From Roseburia hominis (GTDB lineage: Bacteria; Bacillota; Clostridia; Lachnospirales; Lachnospiraceae), in the NCBI GenBank assembly GCA_021771815.1, contig JAETOE010000033.1:1-38124 (forward strand): DNA of 38,124 nt, given 5' to 3'. The translations under genes were made by a program, and so were the position numbers. The notes under the pieces were generated by a model, which did not search any database, was not told the DNA's origin, and saw nothing but the letters and a program-made list of their open reading frames with translations. Shown here piece after piece: positions 16,206 to 22,916 of the stretch (position 1 is the stretch's first letter; every line of letters starts with the position of its first letter).

Positions 16206-17786
16206 CTAGAAATCCTCTTCCTCGATATCGATCTGAATCAGCTGCCCCAGATCAGGATATATCTCGTCACTGGAACGTCCGGTATCGTTAAGCTTGACCT
16301 GTATTTCAATCTCTTTTCCGATACGCTCTGCGACCGCGGCTTTTAACGCATCCTGGCAATCCGAACGGTTCTCCGTCACATACGTGTAAGCGTTCGCGTC
16401 CTCATATACCAGAAGCAGAGCACCGTTTGCGCCAAGCGACTTTGTAGCCATCTTAAGGTATGTCTTCGTCAAGCCTGTAAGCTGCGAAAGGATTCCTCCC
16501 CAGTTCGCAATAACCTGTTTTATATCCTCCGGTATCGCTTTCGGCAGTTCCTTTTTCGGCGCATCCGAAGCCGCACTCTCGGCATTTCCTGCTACGCCTT
16601 GCCTGGCACTCCCCGGTGCCGTCACTACGACGCCTTTTTCCAACTTCTTTTCAAGGCTGTCGATACGGTCCACCAGGGAGGTATAATCTTTTTCCATTTC
16701 AGGTTTGCATAACTTTATTACCGCAATTTCTATCAGGATGCGCTTCTGCACGGCGTACTTGATCTGACTTCCAAGTTCGGAAAAAATACGGATGTAACGC
16801 ATCAGGACATCCACATCCACCATCTGTGCCTCTTCCTTCAAAAGCGCAAGATTCTCGGAGGAAATATCAAGCACATCCTCCATATCATCCGAGCTTTGCA
16901 CCAGCATCAGATTCCTTAGATACCATGTGAAATCCGTGACGAACTGTCCAAGTTCCCTGCCTTCTACCACGAGTTCTTCGATCGTCGCGATCGCCCCGGT
17001 AATATTTTTCTCCAAAATCTGCCGGAGCAGACGGCTGAACACTTCGGTATCGACCGCCCCGAGCGTCTCGAGCACCTTGTCATAGGTAAGCTCCTGCCCT
17101 AAATAAAAGGCAATACACTGATCCAAAAGACTGAGTGCATCACGCATCGAGCCGTCTCCCGCCTTCGCGACATAACGGAGCGCCCGCTCCTCGACCGTAA
17201 TCTGCTCCTCCTCCATCAGCTCCCGAAGTCTCGCAGTAATCGTCTCAATCGAAATCCTGCGAAAATCATAGCGCTGACAGCGGGAGAGAATCGTAATCGG
17301 AATCTTGTGTGCCTCCGTCGTCGCCAGAATAAATATGACATATGACGGTGGTTCTTCCAATGTCTTTAACAGCGCGTTGAACGCTCCTATCGAGAGCATA
17401 TGAACCTCGTCGATGATGTAGACCTTGTATTTTCCTTCGGTCGGACGATACTCTACCTCTTCCCTGATCTGACGGATATTATCGACGCCGTTGTTCGACG
17501 CGGCGTCGATCTCTATGACATTCATGGACGTGCCCGCCGCAATCGCCTTACAGGTCGGACACTCCCCGCACGGACTTCCGTCTGCGGGATGCTCACAGTT
17601 GACCGCCTTCGCAAAAATCTTCGCGATCGTCGTCTTTCCGGTTCCTCTTGTCCCGCAAAATAGATAAGCATGTCCGATTCTGTCCGCCTTTATCTGATTC
17701 TTCAGTGTTGTTACTATATGATCCTGTCCCTTTACATCGTCAAATTCCTGCGGACGGAACTTCCGATATAACGCCTGATACGACAT
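16206..17786 (-). CDS. dnaX: DNA polymerase III subunit gamma/tau
   Basis: A 526-residue clamp-loader ATPase. Residues 1-45 read MSYQALYRKFRPQEFDDVKGQDH and the Walker A is GTRGTGKTT. A four-cysteine zinc module (CEHPADGSPCGECPTC) comes next, then IIDEVHML (Walker B) and the SRC motif LSRCQRYDF. The central three-helix collar region is followed by a tau-type C-terminal part. The alanine- and lysine-rich region near residue 390-420 is a linker. Its length is typical of Firmicute tau; I saw no convincing frameshift signal for a separate gamma. RBS GAGGTGAG precedes the ATG. The gene is preceded by two hairpins that end pfkA. Confidence 0.96.
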   Translation of the reverse strand: MSYQALYRKFRPQEFDDVKGQDHIVTTLKNQIKADRIGHAYLFCGTRGTGKTTIAKIFAKAVNCEHPADGSPCGECPTCKAIAAGTSMNVIEIDAASNNGVDNIRQIREEVEYRPTEGKYKVYIIDEVHMLSIGAFNALLKTLEEPPSYVIFILATTEAHKIPITILSRCQRYDFRRISIETITARLRELMEEEQITVEERALRYVAKAGDGSMRDALSLLDQCIAFYLGQELTYDKVLETLGAVDTEVFSRLLRQILEKNITGAIATIEELVVEGRELGQFVTDFTWYLRNLMLVQSSDDMEDVLDISSENLALLKEEAQMVDVDVLMRYIRIFSELGSQIKYAVQKRILIEIAVIKLCKPEMEKDYTSLVDRIDSLEKKLEKGVVVTAPGSARQGVAGNAESAASDAPKKELPKAIPEDIKQVIANWGGILSQLTGLTKTYLKMATKSLGANGALLLVYEDANAYTYVTENRSDCQDALKAAVAERIGKEIEIQVKLNDTGRSSDEIYPDLGQLIQIDIEEEDF

Positions 17787-17810
17787 GCTCTCACCTCTCT
17801 ACAAAACTGG

Positions 17811-17870
17811 GAAGAACGCCGAAACGGCGTTCTTCTAACGCGAATGCGCTTCAATATAAGGCGCATTCGC
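17811..17870 (-). terminator. Two stem-loops between pfkA and dnaX
   Basis: An 11-bp stem with a 3-base loop (17811-17821 with 17825-17835) and a 10-bp stem (17840-17849 with 17861-17870, loop 11) lie in the 87 bases between the pfkA stop and the dnaX start. In the minus direction the second-encountered stem runs into CCCAGTTTTG. No long T tract follows, so partial read-through into dnaX is possible. Confidence 0.55.
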
Positions 17871-17873
17871 ATT

Positions 17874-18947
17874 TTAGTCCCCAAAACTAATCCCGGTTCT
17901 CTTCGCCTCTTTGATCATCTGGCTGTCCGGATCGACCGTCTTAAGCTTGCCGGCAACCTCGCCGAGCGGTACGCGCTTCGTCTTACCGTTTACCATGGCG
18001 ATCATGTTGCCGTAATCCTCATCCATGATTGCCTTTGCCGCTGCTGAGCCGAGTCTCGTACAGAGTACGCGGTCATACGGGCAGGGACTGCCGCCGCGCT
18101 GCGTATGTCCCGGAACGGTAACGCGCACCTCAACGCCTGTCTCCTCCAAAATGCGGTCTGCAATCTCATAAGATACCGACGGATGTTTACGCTTCGCAAG
18201 CTTTTCTTTGTATTCTTTCTTGGAAAGCGCCGCATCCTCCTTGGAAATCGCCCCCTCCGCCACGGCAAGAATCGTAAACCCCTTTCCTGCCTTGGTACGC
18301 TTGTTGATTGCCTCAACAACCTTATCAATATCATACGGAATCTCCGGCAGAAGGATGATGTCCGCGCCGCCTGCGATTCCCGCGTACAGCGTCAGCCAGC
18401 CGACCTTATGTCCCATGACCTCCACGATGAACACACGGTTATGGGACGCCGCTGTCGTGTGGATGCAGTCGATGCAGTCCGTCGCAATGTTGATCGCACT
18501 CTGGAAACCAAATGTCACATCCGTACCGTAAATATCATTATCGATCGTCTTCGGCAAATGAATGATGTTCAGACCTTCCTCGCGGAGCAGATTTGCCGTC
18601 TTCTGCGTTCCGTTTCCGCCCAAAATAACCAGACAGTTCAGATTCAGCTTATGATAAGTCTGCTTCATTGCCTCGACCTTGTCCAGTCCGTTTGCATCCG
18701 GCACACGCATCTGCTTAAACGGCTGCCTGGAAGAACCAAGGATCGTACCGCCCTTGGTGAGAATTCCCGAAAAATCCGCAGAAGTCAAAAGCCTGTAATC
18801 TCCGTAAATCAGACCCTTATAGCCATTTAGAAAGCCGTACACTTCCAGCCCGTCCACATTTCCACTCAGTCCTTTTACCACACCGCGCATCGCAGCATTC
18901 AATGCCTGACAGTCACCGCCGCTCGTCAGCAATCCGATTCTCTTCAT
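17874..18947 (-). CDS. pfkA: 6-phosphofructokinase (group III-like)
   Basis: A 357-residue PFK, the enzyme phosphorylating fructose 6-phosphate in glycolysis. The N-terminus MKRIGLLTSGGDCQALNAA and the sugar-site stretch PKTIDNDIYGTD (residues 132-143) are clear, with catalytic Asp in TIDND. Two selectivity positions are informative. The residue after GGN is Gly (GGNGT, 110-114), as in ATP enzymes. Lys occurs in PKTIDND, as in PPi enzymes. This combination marks the mixed group III PFKs. Asp at the first position of the usual GGDGS is replaced by Asn, and MGR reads MGH. So the phosphoryl donor is uncertain. The RBS AGGAGGA and the promoter at 19019-19047 are good. Confidence 0.9.
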   Translation of the reverse strand: MKRIGLLTSGGDCQALNAAMRGVVKGLSGNVDGLEVYGFLNGYKGLIYGDYRLLTSADFSGILTKGGTILGSSRQPFKQMRVPDANGLDKVEAMKQTYHKLNLNCLVILGGNGTQKTANLLREEGLNIIHLPKTIDNDIYGTDVTFGFQSAINIATDCIDCIHTTAASHNRVFIVEVMGHKVGWLTLYAGIAGGADIILLPEIPYDIDKVVEAINKRTKAGKGFTILAVAEGAISKEDAALSKKEYKEKLAKRKHPSVSYEIADRILEETGVEVRVTVPGHTQRGGSPCPYDRVLCTRLGSAAAKAIMDEDYGNMIAMVNGKTKRVPLGEVAGKLKTVDPDSQMIKEAKRTGISFGD

Positions 18948-19018
18948 CTGCTCATCCTCCTAAATCCATTCTGCACTCCAATGCAAAAGCATCTTCGTTT
19001 ACCATATTTCTATATAGA

Positions 19019-19047
19019 ATATTACCCTCTTCGCCTTTATTTTGCAA
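19019..19047 (-). promoter_or_regulatory. Promoter of pfkA
   Basis: TTGCAA (19042-19047), 17 bases, TAATAT (19019-19024) on the minus strand, giving a leader of about 65 bases. It lies between the acylphosphatase stop and pfkA start. Confidence 0.65.
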
Positions 19048-19053
19048 CTGCGA

Positions 19054-19332
19054 TTAATACTGCACCGAGAAATTCCGCTCATCGGAAACCGTTTCTATCC
19101 GCGTTCTTTGCACGTCGTCCAGATAAATGTAGCGGTCCTCATTGATGCGCCTTATGATCTCGTCAATCTCCGGCACGGTTCCCTGCAGTTCCGCCGACAC
19201 CGTTCCGTCGCACTCATTGCGCACCCATCCGGTGACTCCATAAGCTTCGGCGAGCCGTGAGATCTTATACCGGAATCCCACTCCCTGCACGCACCCCGAA
19301 AAGGTAATACGTTCCCGCACACGCTCTCTCAT
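19054..19332 (-). CDS. acyP: Acylphosphatase
   Basis: A 92-residue enzyme that hydrolyses acyl phosphates such as carbamoyl or acetyl phosphate. The two family signatures are present: GCVQGVGFRY (with the catalytic Arg) and GWVRNECDGTVSAELQG (with the catalytic Asn). Size is normal. The start codon follows the stop of the ArsC-like gene without a gap (TAG then ATG), indicating coupled translation. Confidence 0.93.
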   Translation of the reverse strand: MRERVRERITFSGCVQGVGFRYKISRLAEAYGVTGWVRNECDGTVSAELQGTVPEIDEIIRRINEDRYIYLDDVQRTRIETVSDERNFSVQY

Positions 19333-19686
19333 CTATAACAGCTTCTCCCATTCCGCTTCTTTAAATCCGGTCAAAACCGTCCCATCCGTCACCAGAAGCG
19401 GACGCTTTACAAGCATTCCGTCCGATGCAAGCAGAGCATACTTCTCTTCCAGCGTCATCCCCGGCAGCTTGTCCTTAAGCTGCATTTCCTTGTAGAGCAT
19501 ACCACTGGTATTAAAAAATTTCTTGATGTCAAGCCCGCTCTTTTCATGCCACGCCCTAAGCTCCTCCGCAGACGGATTCTGCTCCTTGATATGGCGCTCC
19601 TCATACGAAACGCCATGCCCGTCCAGCCACTTCTTCGCTTTCTGGCAGGTACTGCACTTCGGATATTCCACAAATAAAACGCTCAT
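19333..19686 (-). CDS. ArsC/Spx family thioredoxin-fold protein
   Basis: A 117-residue protein with the ArsC-fold start VLFVEYPKCSTCQKAKKWLD, which has a CxxC pair as in Spx and YffB rather than the single Cys of arsenate reductase. It continues with FFNTSGMLYKEMQL and the cis-Pro motif VKRPLLVTD. Such proteins are redox enzymes or Spx-type regulators; the exact role cannot be decided. I took the ATG at 19686 because the longer frame has no family similarity and AGGGAAGGGAG precedes this ATG. It is first in an operon with acyP. Confidence 0.85.
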   Translation of the reverse strand: MSVLFVEYPKCSTCQKAKKWLDGHGVSYEERHIKEQNPSAEELRAWHEKSGLDIKKFFNTSGMLYKEMQLKDKLPGMTLEEKYALLASDGMLVKRPLLVTDGTVLTGFKEAEWEKLL

Positions 19687-19775
19687 GTTCGTCTCTCCCT
19701 TCCCTCTGCAAATAATTCCCGCCTCTTTAGTATAGTATTTTTCCAAACAAATCACAATAATTTTGCCGAAGTATC

Positions 19776-19803
19776 TTGCAAATTAAAGAAAATATGGTAT
19801 ACT
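19776..19803 (+). promoter_or_regulatory. Promoter of tRNA-Ser
   Basis: TTGCAA (19776-19781), 16 bases, TATACT (19798-19803) on the plus strand, about 45 bases upstream of the tRNA. Confidence 0.6.
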
Positions 19804-19847
19804 AATCGAGTGTCTCGCAGTGAGAATACTGCGGGAACGGATTATTC

Positions 19848-19933
19848 GGAGTCGTATCGAAGTGGTCATAACGGGGCGCACTCGAAATGCGTTTGCCCTC
19901 CGGGGCACGAGGGTTCGAATCCCTCCGACTCCG
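19848..19933 (+). tRNA. tRNA-Ser (anticodon CGA)
   Basis: An 86-base class II tRNA. The acceptor stem GGAGTCG pairs with CGACTCC, with discriminator G. The anticodon stem GCGCA/TGCGT encloses the loop CTCGAAA with anticodon CGA, reading UCG. A long variable arm (GCCC ... GGGGC) and the T arm (GAGGG TTCGAAT CCCTC) are typical of serine tRNA. No CCA is encoded. It has its own promoter and a terminator just after (19937-19969). Confidence 0.95.
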
Positions 19934-19936
19934 CTG

Positions 19937-19969
19937 AAATTCACAGACGGCACAGCCGCCTGTGAATTT
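19937..19969 (+). terminator. Terminator after tRNA-Ser
   Basis: A 15-bp stem with one mismatch (19937-19951 with 19955-19969, 3-base loop) followed by TGCTTTTTCTGG. Confidence 0.75.
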
Positions 19970-20028
19970 TGCTTTTTCTGGTATATTGGAATACAAACAA
20001 AAGCAAAAGAATAATCTCAAAGGATAGA

Positions 20029-20140
20029 GAGAATACTTGCTAATGCCAAATGCATATGCTACAATATGCCTAGGCAAAACGAAGTTAGTGCTCAATGCGG
20101 CACAAAATGAAAACCCCAGAGTGCCAGCTCTGGGGTTTTT
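20029..20140 (+). ncRNA. Repeated structured element after tRNA-Ser (copy A)
   Basis: A ~112-base segment that recurs, with the same start (GAGxATACTTGCTAATG), middle (GTGC ... CACAAA) and terminator, after tRNA-Pro at 22794-22894. The two copies share a small stem with a compensatory change: TGCC/GGCA here (20044-20047 with 20073-20076), TGTC/GACA in the other. Copy A has 11 extra bases in the stem's loop. It ends in a terminator (20110-20139). No known RNA family was recognised. It could instead encode a short peptide (ATG at 20043, MPNAYA); copy B also reads M-S-N-A-Y-A before stopping. A structured RNA seems likelier because downstream frames differ. A weak promoter may lie just upstream. 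Confidence 0.45.
20110..20139. terminator. Bidirectional terminator shared by copy A and the small toxin-like gene
   Basis: A 12-bp perfect stem AAAACCCCAGAG/CTCTGGGGTTTT (20110-20121 with 20128-20139, loop 6). T tracts on both strands allow it to end the plus-strand element and, in the minus direction, the small ORF ending at 20147. Confidence 0.8.
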
Positions 20141-20146
20141 GTTAGG

Positions 20147-20245
20147 CTAATTGTCGCAATCTCCACCGTCTAGCCATTTGCAAACATAGTAGGCAACTAT
20201 GCTTGCCATAACGGAGAGAAAAAACGAAGTTAATAAACTCAACAC
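20147..20245 (-). CDS. Small hydrophobic protein, putative type I toxin
   Basis: A 32-residue ORF too short for standard gene finders. It reads from GTG (or the next codon, TTG), after AGGAAGGGG, and ends at TAG (20147-20149). The peptide has one hydrophobic helix of about 18 residues (LLTSFFLSVMASIVAYY) followed by VCKWLDGGDCDN, a charged tail. This is the layout of Fst/TxpA-like type I toxins, and I recognise the KWLDG-type ending from small proteins of Clostridia. The transcript's 5' end (TTGTCGCA, 20275-20282 read on the minus strand) is complementary to TGCGACAA at 20151-20158 inside the last codons, so the ends can pair. An antitoxin RNA was not identified. Low-scoring promoter. Confidence 0.5.
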   Translation of the reverse strand: MLSLLTSFFLSVMASIVAYYVCKWLDGGDCDN

Positions 20246-20303
20246 GACATCCCCTTCCTGTTGCCAGTGTAGGGTGCGACAACATATAGAGGATATCACA
20301 GTT

Positions 20304-20399
20304 ATGGAAAATAGGGAAGACAGAATTCAACTGACAGATGCCAATGTCAGGCGAATAATATGCGCACGAATTAAGTCAAAAGATATTGAAAATTACTAA
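20304..20399 (+). CDS. Possible 31-residue protein, unknown
   Basis: An ATG at 20304 opens MENREDRIQLTDANVRRIICARIKSKDIENY, preceded by AGAGG about 11 bases upstream. The peptide is charged and helical in appearance and has no family I recognise. It may be a chance ORF or remnant. It lies just after the right arm of the inverted repeat (20275-20282), divergent from the small toxin-like gene. Confidence 0.2.
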   Translation: MENREDRIQLTDANVRRIICARIKSKDIENY

Positions 20400-20470
20400 T
20401 GCAAACATCAAGTCCCCAAGGAATATATACAGACATTCTGCACATCCTATTCCTGAAAGGACGGTGCACC

Positions 20471-20641
20471 ATGGAATCGAAAAGTAAAAATACCACGAGC
20501 AAATCCAACAATCTCTATGATGACGGTAACATCCCGGATGTCGATCTGCCGCAGAACAACGTGTCTGCGAAAGATACTTACAATGTGGAGCCTCTGCCGG
20601 AATCATCCAGACCGCGCAAAGACGGCCCGGGCGGCGATTGA
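20471..20641 (+). CDS. Conserved small protein, function unknown
   Basis: A 56-residue hydrophilic protein rich in Ser, Asn, Pro and Asp. It ends in VEPLPESSRPRKDGPGGD, a tail I associate with small proteins of Lachnospiraceae. No transmembrane helix or catalytic motif. RBS AAAGGA lies before ATG. It has its own terminator (20653-20698) and stands alone between the toxin-like gene and the alpha-glucosidase, so it is probably a single-gene transcript. The terminator and RBS support it as real; function is not inferred. Confidence 0.6.
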   Translation: MESKSKNTTSKSNNLYDDGNIPDVDLPQNNVSAKDTYNVEPLPESSRPRKDGPGGD

Positions 20642-20652
20642 CCTTTTACTGC

Positions 20653-20698
20653 AAAAAGCGTTTGCACACTCACTGTTGTGGGTATGCAGACGCTTTTT
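20653..20698 (+). terminator. Terminator after the 56-residue protein
   Basis: A 14-bp stem (20653-20666 with 20685-20698, one G-T pair) with a loop of about 18 bases. The right arm ends in five T (20694-20698). Starts 12 bases after the stop. Confidence 0.7.
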
Positions 20699-20759
20699 CA
20701 ATGCCGGCATGACCTGATATCCGCCAATCGGCCACCCCCGCTTTGTCTGGTAAATCCTC

Positions 20760-20843
20760 CTACTCCTGCCCTGCCTGATAAAACCAGTTACTTCTGCTTT
20801 GCCCGATAAAACCGGCTACTCCTGCCCTGCCTAATAAAGATAC
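20760..20843. repeat. Three tandem 28-bp imperfect repeats
   Basis: Units at 20760-20787, 20788-20815 and 20816-20843 share the form CTACTCCTGCCCTGCC followed by TGATAAAACC and differ at a few positions. A degenerate fourth unit may precede them. The third unit overlaps the last codons and stop of the alpha-glucosidase gene. There are no spacers between units, so it is a tandem repeat and not a CRISPR array. Confidence 0.7.
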
Positions 20844-22447
20844 ATCCGTGCCTCATACGGTCTAAACAACGCCTCGTCCGCAATCTCAGGATAATTGCAC
20901 AAGAGCAGCCCGCTCCCTGCCGGAACAACTGCGCCTATGTCCAGAGTTACAGTATCTCCAAAGAAATTACAAATCACATACAACTCCTGTGTATCCGTTT
21001 TCCGACAGTACGCAAAAAAATGCGCATCATCCTCCAAAAGAAGCTCATACGTGCCGCAGGCGATGACCGGAAGCGTTTTCCGCAGCCCAATCAGCTTTTT
21101 ATAATAAGAGAAAACAGAATCAGGATCTTCCCTCTCCGCTGCGGCGTTAATCTCCTTATAATTCGGATTGACCGCAATCCACGGCTGACCCGTCGTAAAG
21201 CCCGCCTCGCTGCCGTCATTCCACTGCATCGGCGTCCTCGCGTTATCTCTGCTCTTCGCATAGATCGACCGCATGACCTCCGCCTCGGAAAATCCTGCCG
21301 CAAGTCTGTCATGATAACAGTTGAGCGTCTCGATATCACGATAATCCCCAATAGCGTATTTTATATTTGTCATCCCAAGCTCTTCGCCCTGATAGATATA
21401 GGGCGTACCCTGCATTCCGTGCAGCACCGTAGCCAGCATCTTCGCCGACTGCACGCGGTATTCCCCGTCGTTTCCCCATCTGGAAACGATGCGCGGCAGA
21501 TCGTGATTGTTCCAGAACAGGCTGTTCCAACCGCAGCCATGAAGTCCTGTCTGCCAACGGCTTAACACCTGTTTTAGCTTAACGAACGGCAACGGCTCCA
21601 AATCCCATTTTTCCCTGCCCGGCTGCTGGTCCAGACAGATATGTTCAAACTGGAACACCATAGAAAACTCACTGCCGTCGGGGTTGCTGTACTGCTTCGC
21701 GCGCGCAATATCCGCGCCCCACGCCTCGCCGACCGTGACCAAATCTCCCTTTTGGAACGTCTCACGGCTCAACTCCCGGATAAATTCATGCAGTCTCGGA
21801 CCGTTTGCCGTAATTTTCTGCTCCGGTTCCTTGGCAATCTGGTCGATGACGTCCAAGCGGAAGCCGCCGACTCCTTTCTCCATCCACCAGAGAATCATAT
21901 CGTAGATTTCCCGTCTTACCTTCTCATTGTTCCAGTTCAAGTCCGGCTGCTTTATCGCAAACTGATGGAAATAATACTGCCCAAGCTCTGGCACCCACTC
22001 CCATGCGCTTCCTCCGAACGCCGCTTTCATATCGTTTGGCAGGACTCCTTCTTCCCCGTCCGCCCAGACGTAGTAATCATGATACGGATTGTCCTTACTC
22101 TTTTTGGCTTCCTGAAACCACCGATGCTCGTCCGAGGTATGGTTCAGCACAAGATCCATGATGATCTTAATGTGATGCTCTGCCGCCGCCGCGATCAGTG
22201 CCTCCATATCCTCCATCGATCCAAACATCGGTTCAATGTCCTGATAATCCGAAATGTCATACCCGTTATCTTCCTGCGGCGACCGATAGACCGGGGAGAG
22301 CCAGATCGCGTCGATCCCCAATTCCTCCAGATAGTCCAGTCTGTTGATGATTCCGCGCAGATCGCCGATTCCGTCCCCGTTCGTGTCCTGAAAGCTTTTC
22401 GGGTAAATCTGGTAGATTACGGATTTCTTCCACCATTTGTCTGCCAT
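20831..22447 (-). CDS. GH13 alpha-glucosidase (oligo-1,6-glucosidase-like)
   Basis: A 538-residue intracellular glycosidase of GH13, probably subfamily 31. The N-terminal IYQIYPKSFQDTNGDGIGDLRGI is typical. Catalytic residues are visible: nucleophile D199 (GFRLDVID), acid/base E241 (TVGEAWG) and D316 (NNHDLPR). The residue after the nucleophile is Val (V200), the choice associated with alpha-1,6 over alpha-1,4 specificity, so isomalto-oligosaccharides are the likely substrates; trehalose-6-phosphate hydrolase is an alternative. No signal peptide. The start at 22447 follows AAGGAGGACATGCT; the longer frame includes promoter sequence (22509-22537). No sugar transporter is adjacent. Confidence 0.9.
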   Translation of the reverse strand: MADKWWKKSVIYQIYPKSFQDTNGDGIGDLRGIINRLDYLEELGIDAIWLSPVYRSPQEDNGYDISDYQDIEPMFGSMEDMEALIAAAAEHHIKIIMDLVLNHTSDEHRWFQEAKKSKDNPYHDYYVWADGEEGVLPNDMKAAFGGSAWEWVPELGQYYFHQFAIKQPDLNWNNEKVRREIYDMILWWMEKGVGGFRLDVIDQIAKEPEQKITANGPRLHEFIRELSRETFQKGDLVTVGEAWGADIARAKQYSNPDGSEFSMVFQFEHICLDQQPGREKWDLEPLPFVKLKQVLSRWQTGLHGCGWNSLFWNNHDLPRIVSRWGNDGEYRVQSAKMLATVLHGMQGTPYIYQGEELGMTNIKYAIGDYRDIETLNCYHDRLAAGFSEAEVMRSIYAKSRDNARTPMQWNDGSEAGFTTGQPWIAVNPNYKEINAAAEREDPDSVFSYYKKLIGLRKTLPVIACGTYELLLEDDAHFFAYCRKTDTQELYVICNFFGDTVTLDIGAVVPAGSGLLLCNYPEIADEALFRPYEARMYLY

Positions 22448-22508
22448 AGCATGTCCTCCTTGCTTTGATTCTCTTTCGGATGATTTCCTTTTGCTCATGC
22501 TTAATCTA

Positions 22509-22537
22509 TTATTACCATATCTGCCTTCTCCTTTCAA
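22509..22537 (-). promoter_or_regulatory. Promoter of the alpha-glucosidase gene
   Basis: TTGAAA (22532-22537), 17 bases, TAATAA (22509-22514) on the minus strand, about 60 bases before the ATG at 22447. Confidence 0.55.
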
Positions 22538-22587
22538 TTCCGATTCCACATAAGCAACATAAAAATAAGAAATATTTCTCAAAATAC

Positions 22588-22616
22588 TTTAAAATCCAAA
22601 AGATATATGATAAAAT
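22588..22616 (+). promoter_or_regulatory. Possible promoter of tRNA-Pro
   Basis: TTTAAA (22588-22593), 17 bases, TAAAAT (22611-22616) on the plus strand, about 50 bases before the tRNA. AT-rich surroundings make chance matches likely. Confidence 0.4.
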
Positions 22617-22668
22617 AAATAAGCTGTTCGGGAATCATCCGTAGCAAATCTCATAAAGTAAGTATTAT

Positions 22669-22742
22669 CGGAGTATGGCGTAGTTTGGTAGCGCGCACGG
22701 CTGGGGGCCGTGAGGTCGCAGGTTCAAATCCTGTTACTCCGA
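22669..22742 (+). tRNA. tRNA-Pro (anticodon GGG)
   Basis: A 74-base tRNA. Acceptor CGGAGTA pairs with TACTCCG, discriminator A. The D arm is typical, the anticodon stem CACGG/CCGTG encloses CTGGGGG with anticodon GGG (22703-22705), and the T arm is GCAGG TTCAAAT CCTGT. No CCA encoded. No terminator directly follows; the structured element B starts ~50 bases later and would be cotranscribed. Confidence 0.95.
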
Positions 22743-22793
22743 TTCCTTGGCAGGGGCACGGAAGCCTTGAAATTAAAGGATTCCGGCTAAAAA

Positions 22794-22894
22794 GAGCATA
22801 CTTGCTAATGTCAAATGCATATGCTCAGACAAAATGATATAAGTGCCATAACGACACAAACCAAAACCCACAGATGGTAGTCTGTGGGTTTTTT
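22794..22894 (+). ncRNA. Repeated structured element after tRNA-Pro (copy B)
   Basis: The second copy of the element at 20029-20140. It shares GAGxATACTTGCTAATG, the CAAATGCATATGCT block, the GTGC ... CACAAA part and a terminator of different sequence but the same form. The stem TGTC/GACA (22809-22812 with 22828-22831) carries a compensatory C-to-T and G-to-A change relative to copy A. Because no terminator separates it from tRNA-Pro it is probably on the same transcript. Function unknown; see findings. Confidence 0.45.
22863..22892. terminator. Terminator of copy B, shared with the SGNH hydrolase gene
   Basis: A 12-bp perfect stem (22863-22874 with 22881-22892, loop 6) with TTTTTT on the plus side and TTTTGG on the minus side. 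It can end the tRNA/element transcript and the SGNH gene ending at 22917. Confidence 0.8.
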
Positions 22895-22916
22895 AATAGA
22901 GCATTTATATGCATTT

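Noticed and set aside
16206-17786. Programmed frameshift giving a separate gamma subunit
   Set aside because: No slippery A-rich run with a following stem was seen in the right place.
19802-20095. 97-residue minus-strand ORF over tRNA-Ser
   Set aside because: It is antisense to the tRNA, a common artefact of tRNA-Ser genes.
20760-20843. CRISPR array
   Set aside because: Units of 28 bp are directly adjacent with no unique spacers; no cas genes are near.
19848-22742. Integrated element between the two tRNA genes
   Set aside because: No integrase, no direct repeat of tRNA 3' ends and no phage genes were found; only the small repeated element is shared.
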